Shown here piece after piece: positions 1-6,961 of a DNA stretch of 8,101 nucleotides (positions are counted from its first letter, which is position 1; each line of letters begins with the position of its first letter). Source of the DNA: Patescibacteria group bacterium (lineage in GTDB: Bacteria; Patescibacteriota; Microgenomatia; UM-FILTER-40-11). The stretch lies in assembly GCA_023473205.1 (NCBI GenBank), contig JAMCYY010000059.1, forward strand, positions 1 to 8,101, given 5' to 3'. Both the position numbers and the translations under genes were made by a program. The notes beneath the pieces are model-generated. The model was not told where the DNA came from. It made no database searches and saw only the letters and a list, made by a program, of their open reading frames with translations.

Positions 1-763
1 ACCTGGGAGGATAATTTTTTTTGTTCATAAAGACCGGGTGGAGGAAATTTGCCAAGGTTTTATTGACCGCAAGTTTAAGGTTACTTGGGAAGGTTTTTGC
101 CGTTTTGATTACTTTTCCCGATATGATGATAAATTTTTAAAATTAATTGAAAAGTCGGGCTGCCGGATGATTTCTTTTGGCGGAGAGTCAGGGAACCAAA
201 GGGTTTTAGATGAAGTTATTGATAAAGGGGTAAGGCTCGAGCAAATAAAAGAAGCAACCAGAAAAATGGCTAAGACTAATATGGCGCAAGTAGTCAGTTT
301 TATGTGTGGAGTTCCCACAGAAACGGAAAGTGATTTAAAAGATACTATGAACCTAATAGATGAACTCTTGAAGATTAATCCTCGAATTGAGCCCAACGGA
401 CTTTTTTTCTATACTCCTTATCCTGGGACTAAGCTTTTTGATCTGGTTGTCGATAAATATCATTTTGTTCCTCCAAAAAGTTTAGAGCAGTGGCAGGATT
501 ATAAAATTTACCGTGATGTTAAATGTACTTGGCTACCGGAAAATCAGGCAAAAACATTGCAGCGGCTTTCAGTGATGACTCGTTTTCCCTTTTATACTGA
601 TAATCCCAAAATTCCGGAAAGATTTCAGTCTTTTCCTTATAATTTAGTTTATAATTTTTTCTCTTTTGTCTCGCGTTTTCGTTGGAAGCACCGTTTTTTT
701 TATGGGCTTTGGGAATGGGTGGCACTAGAAAAGATTATGGAAAAAACCCGGGGCTTTGTTTAA
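1..763 (+). CDS. Radical SAM protein (B12-binding/BchE-like), C-terminal part, apparently frameshifted near its left edge
   Basis: This is the C-terminal half of a radical SAM enzyme. The CxxxCxxC iron-sulfur cluster loop would lie upstream of the window and is not seen. Family signatures are clear: VHKDRVEEIC just after the shift, then an FGGESGNQRVLDEV stretch like the 'FGxESGxQxxLd' motif, a GVPTETESDLKDT segment like the usual 'GxPgETeeD', and YTPYPGTKLF, typical of this group. Continuous coding in the frame of base 2 runs to the TAA at 761-763. A GTG at 38 could be called as a start, but it lies inside a conserved domain, so it is almost certainly not one. Upstream of base 22 the family-like residues TWEDNFF sit in the frame of base 1, which stops at 28-30, so one extra T in the run at 15-22 breaks the gene. 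The last 60 or so residues are rich in aromatic and basic residues. The substrate is unknown; such enzymes often occur near glycan clusters. A sequencing indel is as likely as a real pseudogene. Confidence 0.8.
   Translation, partial: PGRIIFFVHKDRVEEICQGFIDRKFKVTWEGFCRFDYFSRYDDKFLKLIEKSGCRMISFGGESGNQRVLDEVIDKGVRLEQIKEATRKMAKTNMAQVVSFMCGVPTETESDLKDTMNLIDELLKINPRIEPNGLFFYTPYPGTKLFDLVVDKYHFVPPKSLEQWQDYKIYRDVKCTWLPENQAKTLQRLSVMTRFPFYTDNPKIPERFQSFPYNLVYNFFSFVSRFRWKHRFFYGLWEWVALEKIMEKTRGFV
15..22 (+). other. T8 homopolymer at an apparent one-base frameshift
   Basis: Eight consecutive T follow GAT AA. Reading from base 1 gives TWEDNFF and then CS-stop (stop at 28-30). Reading the frame of base 2 after the run gives VHKDRVEEIC and onward. 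With seven T the two pieces join into a continuous radical SAM segment of the usual D-N-F-F...R-V-E-E-I pattern. The join is seen directly; whether it is an assembly error, a real mutation or a transcriptional slippage site cannot be told from one sequence. Confidence 0.7.
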
Positions 764-765
764 TC

Positions 766-3432
766 TTATTGTGTTTCAGCCTTTAGTTCAAAAGATTTTA
801 ATTGGGCATTAATTCCTCCCCGATTGCGGTATTTAGAAATTCCATCAGAATAAAGATCAAAACGGATAAAGACTTCCTTTGCCCCGCTAAGGTAGCGGCT
901 CAGATCTACCATTACATCAATATCTTCGTTCTCTCTTTTTTTAGAATAGATTTGATAGGCAAGGCGATATGGATCATTTCCTTTTTTAACATAAACTTTA
1001 AAATAACTAGGCTTTGAATAATAACCTAAAGAAACCTTGCCTGAGAGGTTAAGGGAAGTTAATGGTTGGTTGGCAACAAGGTTGTAAGTAATTGAGGCAG
1101 GGGAAAGATGACGCTTCGGAGCTAAACTTTGGCCTATTCTTTGAATATCAAAGTTAGTAAAACTATCAGTAAGCCAATTAAAATCAGTGAAGTCGTCTTC
1201 GTAGAAGTAATTGTTTTCCGGTAGCAATTCAATTTTGTGAGCCAGCTGAAAGTTTTTTATGAAATTATCATTAACAATGACTTGATAAAGGGGAAAATTT
1301 GTTAAAGGTTCACGGTCAACTTCGACAATTTTGTACCAAGGTTCATTGGTAGAGAATTTGATATAATCAACAATTAAATTTGTCTGGCCGTCAAAATAGC
1401 GGTCCCAGAAATTTGACATTTGTAAACGAAGTCCGTCGACTTCGTCGGTTTTAAATTCTTCCCTTAGGTTTATCCTGAAGGTTTGCCATTTTTGAGAATA
1501 GGGAAGCTCGGTATTGAAAAGATAATCTCGGTCTGTTTTGCCTTTTTCATAAAGGTTAACCGAGAGGGAAGTCCTGGCCGGGTAACTTTCAGAATAATTT
1601 GACCCTGGCGTATTTTCCATCCGGTAACGAATTTCAAAATAAGAAGTTTGTTCAGGTTTAATCTTAAGATTTTTAATATCACAGATAGCATTTTCGTATT
1701 TTTCATCATTTTTACCCAGTAAGGAAATAACTAAATTTTTATCTGAATTAACAGATATTTTACTTTCTGAATCATTAGTACAGTTAAAAAGCTTGATAAA
1801 TTTTTGTGCTTCAGGTGAGGACCAATCTTGATAGAGGTTAATGATTCTTTCTTGATTAAGTGAAAAGGAAATACTTTCTAAATTACGGGCTAAGATTGAC
1901 CTCTTTTGAGAATATACCGGAACCCCTTCTTCCAGTAAAGGTAAGAATTGTTCAGGGGGGAAACGGTCAATGACTTTAGTTAGTTGCCAGCGTTTTTCGT
2001 TAAAAAGTCTTTCATTTTCGCCTTCAATCAACCCTAAATTTCCGCTATCATCAAAAATTACTTTAAGTCCAGAATAATATTCTCCGTCTTGAGGCATGTG
2101 GTCGTCTTCAATAAAATAGGACTTTGCCGGAACCGTTTTTCCCACCCAAGTGTAATAAATTTTTCTTGCCCGGTATAAGCTCGCCATTGCTTTTTCATGG
2201 ATCCAAGGAGAGGAGATACCTTTGAATCCTAAATAAAGGCATATTAGTATTGTTAAACCCAAAAATGGACAACTTAATTTTTTCCCAAAACGTTTAGTGA
2301 GTAATTCATTAGTTTTATTGAGGAAGAAGCCAATTGTTAGGACAAGGGATGGGCCAATCATGACAAAAAAACGGCCATTATCTCCTGCCGGGCTGGGATT
2401 AAATTCTAAGTAAGCGGAGGAAATAATAAGGATAAGGAAAAGGATCCCCAAAAGGTTTTTAGAAAACAAAAGAACAACAAAAGCTAAGGCATAAAGCCAA
2501 AAGAACTCTCTACCAAAGGAAATTTCAAAGCGCGGCCAAAGATGGTCAAACCAACTAACTTTATACCAATTCCAGGGATGGATGGGAGAAAGGGATGGTG
2601 TGTAGGAATTATCTTCACTTATTTCAACAGGCACCATCCCGACCAATTTTTGAATAGGAGTAGGCAATTTGAAGGCAAATTCACCAAAAAATTGGCTGAC
2701 AAATTTTGGCCAGTCAAGTCCGGTAACTAATTTCATCCAGCCAAAAACCAAAAAAAGAGGAATAATTATTCCACCTGCCCAGGTTAAAAGAGAAAGGAGG
2801 TTGTTTTTTAAATAAAAATGTTTTTTTTCAAAAAAATTTAGCCAAAAGAAAAAAATGATTAAAAAAGGTAAAGCAAATAAACTGCTTTGGTGGACAGCAA
2901 TCGTAAAGCCATAAACCATTCCGGCATAAAGGAGAGTTTTTTTATTGAGGATGGCTTTGATTAAAAGATAGAACGACAAAAGGAGGAAAAAGGCTTGCGT
3001 TGAGTAAATTTCTTGAGAGGAATTAATATAAATGGCGACTGGTGTGGTTGCTAAAAGAAAGGCAGAAATAAAAGCAAAAATTTTATTTTTAAAAAGCAAT
3101 TTAGCCAGTAGATAAATTAAAAAAATGCAGCCTAAACCGGAAACTAAGGAAATCAAACTTAAATTGATATCCGTTGAAAAAGGGAGAACTTGATCCAAGA
3201 GTCCGGCAATTAAGGCAAAACCAGGATAACCAGCATTGCGCATCAAAGACTGTTGTGAAATTTCAAAGGCCATCATGCCCGCGTCTGAACCAATTCCTGG
3301 TGGGGCATAACAATAGGTTTTAAATGCCTGAAGGCGGGGAAAAAGGGCAATAAAAAAAAGAATGAGCAGCAGGTAAGATTCTTTGGAAAAAGAAGTAAAT
3401 TTTTTTTTGAACGACAAAATAAGCTTTTTCAT
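766..3432 (-). CDS. DUF2723/GT-C family membrane glycosyltransferase with long extracytoplasmic C-terminal region
   Basis: An 888-residue protein in two parts. Residues 20-404 are polytopic membrane, with about 10-11 hydrophobic segments (roughly 20-37, 90-113, 117-136, 144-161, 166-180, 183-201, 211-236, 309-323, 327-342, 355-371, 388-404). Hallmarks of the DUF2723 branch of the GT-C fold are visible: an Asp in the first outer loop (GSDAG, D50), NAGYPGF at 66-72 matching the usual 'HPPGYPL' region, SQEIYS at 139-144 like 'aEvY', and an AVHQSS segment with H181 like the 'G.H' motif. Residues 405-888 are soluble and should face outside. They hold two strand-rich stretches, about 550-695 and 742-885, that look like beta-sandwich modules, possibly carbohydrate-binding. 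GT-C enzymes usually take sugar from a polyprenyl-phosphate donor, which the GT2 product of the same operon could make. ATG at 3432 is chosen because an in-frame TAG lies just upstream. No Shine-Dalgarno sequence is evident, and 35 bases separate it from the preceding gene. Acceptor and sugar are unknown; a general GT39-like label is the alternative. Confidence 0.8.
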   Translation of the reverse strand: MKKLILSFKKKFTSFSKESYLLLILFFIALFPRLQAFKTYCYAPPGIGSDAGMMAFEISQQSLMRNAGYPGFALIAGLLDQVLPFSTDINLSLISLVSGLGCIFLIYLLAKLLFKNKIFAFISAFLLATTPVAIYINSSQEIYSTQAFFLLLSFYLLIKAILNKKTLLYAGMVYGFTIAVHQSSLFALPFLIIFFFWLNFFEKKHFYLKNNLLSLLTWAGGIIIPLFLVFGWMKLVTGLDWPKFVSQFFGEFAFKLPTPIQKLVGMVPVEISEDNSYTPSLSPIHPWNWYKVSWFDHLWPRFEISFGREFFWLYALAFVVLLFSKNLLGILFLILIISSAYLEFNPSPAGDNGRFFVMIGPSLVLTIGFFLNKTNELLTKRFGKKLSCPFLGLTILICLYLGFKGISSPWIHEKAMASLYRARKIYYTWVGKTVPAKSYFIEDDHMPQDGEYYSGLKVIFDDSGNLGLIEGENERLFNEKRWQLTKVIDRFPPEQFLPLLEEGVPVYSQKRSILARNLESISFSLNQERIINLYQDWSSPEAQKFIKLFNCTNDSESKISVNSDKNLVISLLGKNDEKYENAICDIKNLKIKPEQTSYFEIRYRMENTPGSNYSESYPARTSLSVNLYEKGKTDRDYLFNTELPYSQKWQTFRINLREEFKTDEVDGLRLQMSNFWDRYFDGQTNLIVDYIKFSTNEPWYKIVEVDREPLTNFPLYQVIVNDNFIKNFQLAHKIELLPENNYFYEDDFTDFNWLTDSFTNFDIQRIGQSLAPKRHLSPASITYNLVANQPLTSLNLSGKVSLGYYSKPSYFKVYVKKGNDPYRLAYQIYSKKRENEDIDVMVDLSRYLSGAKEVFIRFDLYSDGISKYRNRGGINAQLKSFELKAETQ

Positions 3433-3467
3433 TATGCTTAATAGACTAACACGCTAAGCTTAAGATT

Positions 3468-4619
3468 TCAATTGAGATCTTTAATGATCTTTGCAATTTT
3501 TTGGATATCGTTATCGCTCAGTTGACTATAAATTGGCAGGTTAAGGACTTCTTGGGCGGCTTTGTCAGAGTTGTAACACCCTCCGGCTTTACTGCAAGAG
3601 TAAGAAAAAGTGAAGGCAAGGTCCAATCCTTGATGGCAACATTTTTGATAGAATTCTTGTTTCCTTTCTTTTACCTTAATCGGAAAACGCATTAGAACTG
3701 GTTCTTTAAAACTTGCATAAACGGGAAGAGAGATATTGGTAGTCTTATTAAGAAGTTCATGGTATCTTTTAGCAATAATTTTTCGTCGATTAGTAACATA
3801 ATTTATGTTTTCCCAGTTTAAGTAGGCCAATTTAATTAATCTTCGGTCAAGGTTATCACTGTATTGACCAGTTGCTTCCTGAAGATAGTCTTGTCTTCCT
3901 CCGGTAAAACCTTTAAGTCTTGAGAAGAGCATATGAGTAAGAGGAAACAAACTTTTTTCGGTCATTAATTTATAGGTAAAAAGGTAAATAAGCTGTTTAA
4001 ATGTTTTTTGTAGGGGTACTTTTTTAATTTCATTTGGATAAAGATTCGAAACTTTTTTATAAAGCCTTAGGTCATTAAATAGAATTGCTCCGCCTTTACC
4101 AGAGGTTAAAGTTTTAGAAATTTCAAAGCTAATGACTGAGGCAGGTGCAAAACTGCCGGTTTTTTTACCTTTATATTCAGAACCAAATCCAGCGGCATTA
4201 TCTTCAATAACCAGACATTTTTTTTCTTTAGCAATTATGAGAATTTTTTCAATGTCACAAGGAATCCCAAATTGATGAGTAGCAATAATAATTGAACCAG
4301 GAGTAATTTTTTTTCTTAATTCATTGACATTGAGGTTGTAGTCCTGGAGATTAATGTCAATAAAGAATATTTTTTTCTTTGCTAACCTCGCCGCTTCCGG
4401 GACAACCCAACAAGTGTAAGCCGGTAAATAAACACGCTCTTGTGATAAGGCTTTCAGGAGGAGGTATAAACCACTTCTTGCAGAACTAACAAGTAAAACC
4501 TCTTTAACACCAAAATATTTTTTAATTTTGTCAATGAGTTTGATTTCGTAATCTTCGTTGGCAAAAAAACTTTTTAAGATATTAAGATAAGAAGTCTCTG
4601 GCCTGATACGTGCAATCAT
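3468..4619 (-). CDS. DegT/DnrJ/EryC1/StrS family aminotransferase (divergent member)
   Basis: A 383-residue PLP-dependent enzyme of fold type I, close to the usual family length. It probably aminates a keto-sugar nucleotide in the cytoplasm. Visible elements are SSARSGLYLLLKAL at 45-58 (cofactor phosphate-binding region), THQFGIPCDIEKI at 114-126, VIEDNAAGFG at 137-146 with D140 expected to contact the pyridine nitrogen, SFEISKT at 164-170 with K169 as the Schiff-base lysine, and LNLPIYSQLSDNDIQ near the end, matching the family's 'LPlyp.Lt' motif. The catalytic residues are therefore kept. The usual GEGG after the lysine reads GKGG, so the conserved Glu is Lys175. The N-terminus lacks the usual 'G...vl.sGw...G' opening and is shorter than in classical members, so its substrate may differ. 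The ATG overlaps the TGA of the upstream GT2 gene (ATGA, 4616-4619), which suggests translational coupling. Sugar specificity cannot be read from the sequence. Confidence 0.85.
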   Translation of the reverse strand: MIARIRPETSYLNILKSFFANEDYEIKLIDKIKKYFGVKEVLLVSSARSGLYLLLKALSQERVYLPAYTCWVVPEAARLAKKKIFFIDINLQDYNLNVNELRKKITPGSIIIATHQFGIPCDIEKILIIAKEKKCLVIEDNAAGFGSEYKGKKTGSFAPASVISFEISKTLTSGKGGAILFNDLRLYKKVSNLYPNEIKKVPLQKTFKQLIYLFTYKLMTEKSLFPLTHMLFSRLKGFTGGRQDYLQEATGQYSDNLDRRLIKLAYLNWENINYVTNRRKIIAKRYHELLNKTTNISLPVYASFKEPVLMRFPIKVKERKQEFYQKCCHQGLDLAFTFSYSCSKAGGCYNSDKAAQEVLNLPIYSQLSDNDIQKIAKIIKDLN

Positions 4620-5569
4620 CCCTGTTTTTCGTCTAATTCGATTTTGACCATTTTAAGGAGAATTTTTTCTTGAAGCTTGCGGTTAGCTGCGACAGCGTCA
4701 GCTAAAATACCCATTAAAAAAACTTGAAAGCCAATGATAATTAAAATGGCCGCTAAAATTAAAGATTGCAAATGGCCGCTGCCACTATGCATAAAGATCA
4801 AAAAGTAAATGAACCTTAAGATTAATAAAAAGCCACCAGTAAAAAAGAAAAGACTAATATAAAAAAAACTTTTTAGGGGTTCATACATGGCAAAAACCCG
4901 AACCATGGTTGCTCCGGACTTTTTAATGTGCTGGAAAATATTTTTAAAAAGACGTGAGTCCCGTGTTTTGGGGTTAGTTTTAACAGGAACAGAGGCAATG
5001 GGAATTCTTTTTTTACCGGCCTGGATAATGGTTTCAATAACATAGGAAAAATCAGTGACAATATTCATCTGCATTGCCGCCTCTCTTGAGTAAGCCCTAA
5101 ATCCGGAAGGAGCATCCGGAATTTCCGTACCGGATAAAATCCTTACTAAATAACTGCCCACTTTTTGGAAAAGTTTTTTAACCGGTGAAAACTCCTTAAT
5201 CCTGTCGGTTTGTCGGTCAGCAACCACAATTTCCGCCTTGCCTTCCAAAATTGGTTCGATTAAGCGGCCAATCTCTGCTTGGGGATATTGGTTATCGCCG
5301 TCAGTATTAACAATAATATCGGCGCCATTTTTTAAACAAGCTTCAATGCCGGAGGCAAAAGCCCTGGCTAAACCTTTATTACCGTGATGCTTAACAATAT
5401 AATCGACTTTTAGTTTTTTGGCAATTTCAATTGTTTTATCTTTTGACCCATCATCAATAATTAAAGTTTCTATTTTATCAATCCCTTTAATTTTTTTCGG
5501 GATAGAATTAATAACTAGCGGCAGAGTTTTTTCTTCGTTGTAACAGGGAATTTGAATAATTAGTTTCAT
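4616..5569 (-). CDS. GT2 family glycosyltransferase, polyprenyl-phosphate sugar synthase-like (DPM1-like)
   Basis: A 317-residue enzyme, counted from the ATG at 5569. It has a GT-A catalytic domain followed by two membrane helices. Motifs are IPCYNEEKTL at 7-16, IDDGSKDKT at 38-46, NTDGDNQYP at 88-96 containing the metal-binding D-x-D, and PDAPSGFRAYSR at 151-162, all as in dolichol/polyprenyl-phosphate mannose or glucose synthases. Hydrophobic helices lie at about 235-260 and 268-290, followed by a charged cytoplasmic tail (ADAVAANRKLQEKI), a pattern common in bacterial and archaeal lipid-anchored GT2 enzymes. The likely reaction is transfer of a sugar from a nucleotide donor to polyprenyl phosphate at the inner face of the membrane. 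An in-frame ATG at 5593 would add eight residues, but a TATAAT box directly abuts it, so a transcript from that box would start inside those codons. The ATG at 5569 has an AAGGA ahead of it and gives the canonical family N-terminus. It is the first gene of the minus-strand operon. Confidence 0.85.
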   Translation of the reverse strand: MKLIIQIPCYNEEKTLPLVINSIPKKIKGIDKIETLIIDDGSKDKTIEIAKKLKVDYIVKHHGNKGLARAFASGIEACLKNGADIIVNTDGDNQYPQAEIGRLIEPILEGKAEIVVADRQTDRIKEFSPVKKLFQKVGSYLVRILSGTEIPDAPSGFRAYSREAAMQMNIVTDFSYVIETIIQAGKKRIPIASVPVKTNPKTRDSRLFKNIFQHIKKSGATMVRVFAMYEPLKSFFYISLFFFTGGFLLILRFIYFLIFMHSGSGHLQSLILAAILIIIGFQVFLMGILADAVAANRKLQEKILLKMVKIELDEKQG

Positions 5570-5579
5570 CTGATTTTTT

Positions 5580-5584
5580 TCCTT
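5580..5584 (-). promoter_or_regulatory. Shine-Dalgarno-like site deciding the GT2 start
   Basis: AAGGA on the minus strand lies 10 bases ahead of the ATG at 5569, slightly longer than ideal spacing. No such site precedes the alternative ATG at 5593. This supports the shorter protein. Confidence 0.5.
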
Positions 5585-5593
5585 AATAAGCAT

Positions 5594-5599
5594 ATTATA
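5594..5599 (-). promoter_or_regulatory. Perfect TATAAT -10 box for the minus-strand operon
   Basis: The minus strand reads exactly TATAAT here. A start of transcription about seven bases downstream falls near 5587, giving a leader of roughly 18 bases that contains the AAGGA site before the ATG at 5569. No good -35 hexamer is seen at 16-18 base spacing (best is TATAGA, 3 of 6), so the element is judged on the -10 box and its position. It would drive the GT2, aminotransferase and GT-C genes. Confidence 0.45.
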
Positions 5600-5606
5600 A
5601 ACATTT

Positions 5607-5633
5607 GCTAAAATAATTCTATAAGCTAAAATA
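5607..5633. repeat. 9-base direct repeat GCTAAAATA in the divergent control region
   Basis: GCTAAAATA occurs at 5607-5615 and again at 5625-5633, 18 bases apart start to start. On the minus strand the copies lie in the spacer and just upstream of the -35 region of the leftward promoter, a plausible place for a regulator. In such AT-rich DNA a chance match of this length is quite possible, so no function is claimed. Confidence 0.25.
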
Positions 5634-5646
5634 GGTTTTCAAGCTA

Positions 5647-5675
5647 TTGATTTTGATCTTGCTTTTGGATAGAAT
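5647..5675 (+). promoter_or_regulatory. Sigma70-like promoter for the plus-strand GT4-aminotransferase operon
   Basis: TTGATT at 5647-5652 (4 of 6 to the -35 consensus) and TAGAAT at 5670-5675 (5 of 6 to the -10 consensus) are separated by exactly 17 bases. Transcription would begin near 5682, leaving a leader of about 44 bases before the ATG at 5726. It does not overlap the leftward -10 box, so both directions could be used independently. Confidence 0.5.
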
Positions 5676-5725
5676 GAAAAAGCATAAAAAATTTTAATTA
5701 ATTCTCCTGCCAGAAAAGAGAGGAA

Positions 5726-6961
5726 ATGAGAATTTGCGTTTTTAGTCATGTCTTTCCCAGATTTAAAGAAGATACTGAAGCAGCTTTTATGCATGGCTTT
5801 TGTGAAGGACTGCAAAGGGTTGGTAATGAAGTTTTTCTACTAACCGCTTACGACGAAAAATTTAACCGTCCCTCTTCTCTTCAGAGTTATCATATTGAAA
5901 ACTATAAATATATTTGGCCCAAAAAATTTCATGTCCTTGGCTATTCCCGAAGTTTGCAAAATGACATGAAGTTAAAATCAAACACTTATTTTCTCGCCCC
6001 GCTTTTATATTTTTTTAGTTTTATTGCTTTACTGCGGTTAGTTAAAAGAGAAAAGATAGAAGTTATTTCCGCCCATTGGATTTTGCCTAATGGATTTGTT
6101 GCTGCTTGGGTTTCTTTGCTGACCGGCGTTCCTCTGCAAATTAATCTTTGCGGTTCTGATGTTTTTGTGGCCGGTAAATACCCCATTTTTAAATATATGG
6201 CCTTGTTTGCGGCAAAAGTCGCGAAGAAAGTTATTGGCGGCGGCAGTATTCATTGGGCTGAAGATTTAATTAAACTTGGGGCTGATCCGAAGAAATGCAG
6301 TGCTTCTTTATATGGAGTGGATACCCAGGTTTTTAAGCCTTCAGATAAAGGAGTGGCTGAGTTAAAAAAACAATTATCACTTAATTCTAAACAATTAGTC
6401 GTGATGGGTTTGGGAAGGTTAGTTGAGAAAAAAGGTTTTGTTTATCTGATTAGAACTATGAAGAGTATTATCAAAAAACACAAAAATGTAGTTTATGTCC
6501 TTATTGGTGACGGGGATCAGAGAAAAGAGTTAGAAGCTTTAGCAAAGGCGCAAAAAATGACTGAAAATTTACGGATGCCGGGGTATGCGCCAAGAGATAA
6601 AGCGCCTATATATTATAATCTGGCCGATATTTTTGTGGCTACTTCAACCAGGGATCATAGCGGTAACTTGGATGACCAGCCACTTTCCCTTCTTGAAGCA
6701 ATGAGCTGCGGCAAGCCAGTTGTCGCCACTGGTCTGGCTGGTATTAAAACCATGGTGACTGATGGGGTTAATGGTTTAGTTTTTGCAGACAAAAATGTTG
6801 CGCAGCTGACTAAAAATATTGACCAATTAGTTGCGTCCTCTGTCTTAAGACAAAAATTTGCGAAAACAAACCGGAAACTTTGTTTAGATAAATTTTCTAT
6901 TGAAGGCATCGGCCGCTATTACACGAAAGTGTTTCAGGAAATTATTAATAAACCTCAATAA
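5726..6961 (+). CDS. GT4 family glycosyltransferase (GT-B fold)
   Basis: A 411-residue retaining glycosyltransferase with two Rossmann-like halves, expected to act at the cytoplasmic face and add a sugar from a nucleotide donor to a growing glycan or lipid carrier. The N-terminal acceptor half shows FSHVFPRFKEDTEAAF at 6-21, AHWILPNGFVAA at 116-127 and CGSDVF at 142-147. The C-terminal donor half shows YGVDTQVF at 196-203, GLGRLVEKKGF at 228-238 (R231 and K236 expected to bind donor phosphate), GDGDQRKELE at 261-270, and DDQPLSLLEAMSCGKPVVAT from 316. The usual E-x7-E motif reads D316-x7-E324, so the first acid is Asp. The ATG at 5726 gives the canonical start. A purine-rich GAGAGGA at 5718-5724 sits very close to it, so the ribosome site is imperfectly spaced. 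It is the first gene after the rightward promoter, and its TAA overlaps the next ATG. The sugar and acceptor are unknown. Confidence 0.88.
   Translation: MRICVFSHVFPRFKEDTEAAFMHGFCEGLQRVGNEVFLLTAYDEKFNRPSSLQSYHIENYKYIWPKKFHVLGYSRSLQNDMKLKSNTYFLAPLLYFFSFIALLRLVKREKIEVISAHWILPNGFVAAWVSLLTGVPLQINLCGSDVFVAGKYPIFKYMALFAAKVAKKVIGGGSIHWAEDLIKLGADPKKCSASLYGVDTQVFKPSDKGVAELKKQLSLNSKQLVVMGLGRLVEKKGFVYLIRTMKSIIKKHKNVVYVLIGDGDQRKELEALAKAQKMTENLRMPGYAPRDKAPIYYNLADIFVATSTRDHSGNLDDQPLSLLEAMSCGKPVVATGLAGIKTMVTDGVNGLVFADKNVAQLTKNIDQLVASSVLRQKFAKTNRKLCLDKFSIEGIGRYYTKVFQEIINKPQ

Noticed and set aside
38..40. GTG as the true start of a 241-residue radical SAM protein
   Set aside because: It falls inside the conserved DNFF...DRVEEI segment, the frame is open further upstream, and the catalytic cluster loop would be missing. 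It is an artefact of the window edge and the frameshift.
109..396. Minus-strand open frame of 95 codons opposite the radical SAM gene
   Set aside because: The translation has no family features and lies wholly antisense to well-conserved coding; it is a shadow frame.
1470..1709. Second minus-strand frame of 79 codons within the GT-C gene
   Set aside because: It overlaps the GT-C coding sequence in another frame and shows no domain features or ribosome site.
3433..3467. Possible small hairpin or terminator between the aminotransferase and GT-C genes (TAAGCTTA palindrome at 3455-3462; GCTTA/TAAGC pair)
   Set aside because: The stem is short and AT-rich, there is no following T run on the transcribed strand, and the genes look co-transcribed.
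3468..4619. Alternative genetic code with UGA read as Gly or Trp, as in some CPR lineages
   Set aside because: TGA ends this gene and the GT2 gene at the expected family length, and no in-frame TGA occurs within the conserved coding regions.
5640..5661. CAAG...CTTG inverted repeat in the divergent region
   Set aside because: A four-base arm with a loop of 14 is expected by chance in this DNA.
6655..6909. Minus-strand open frame of 84 codons opposite the GT4 donor domain
   Set aside because: It is antisense to the most conserved part of GT4, with low-complexity Ser/Thr/Leu content and no start signal.
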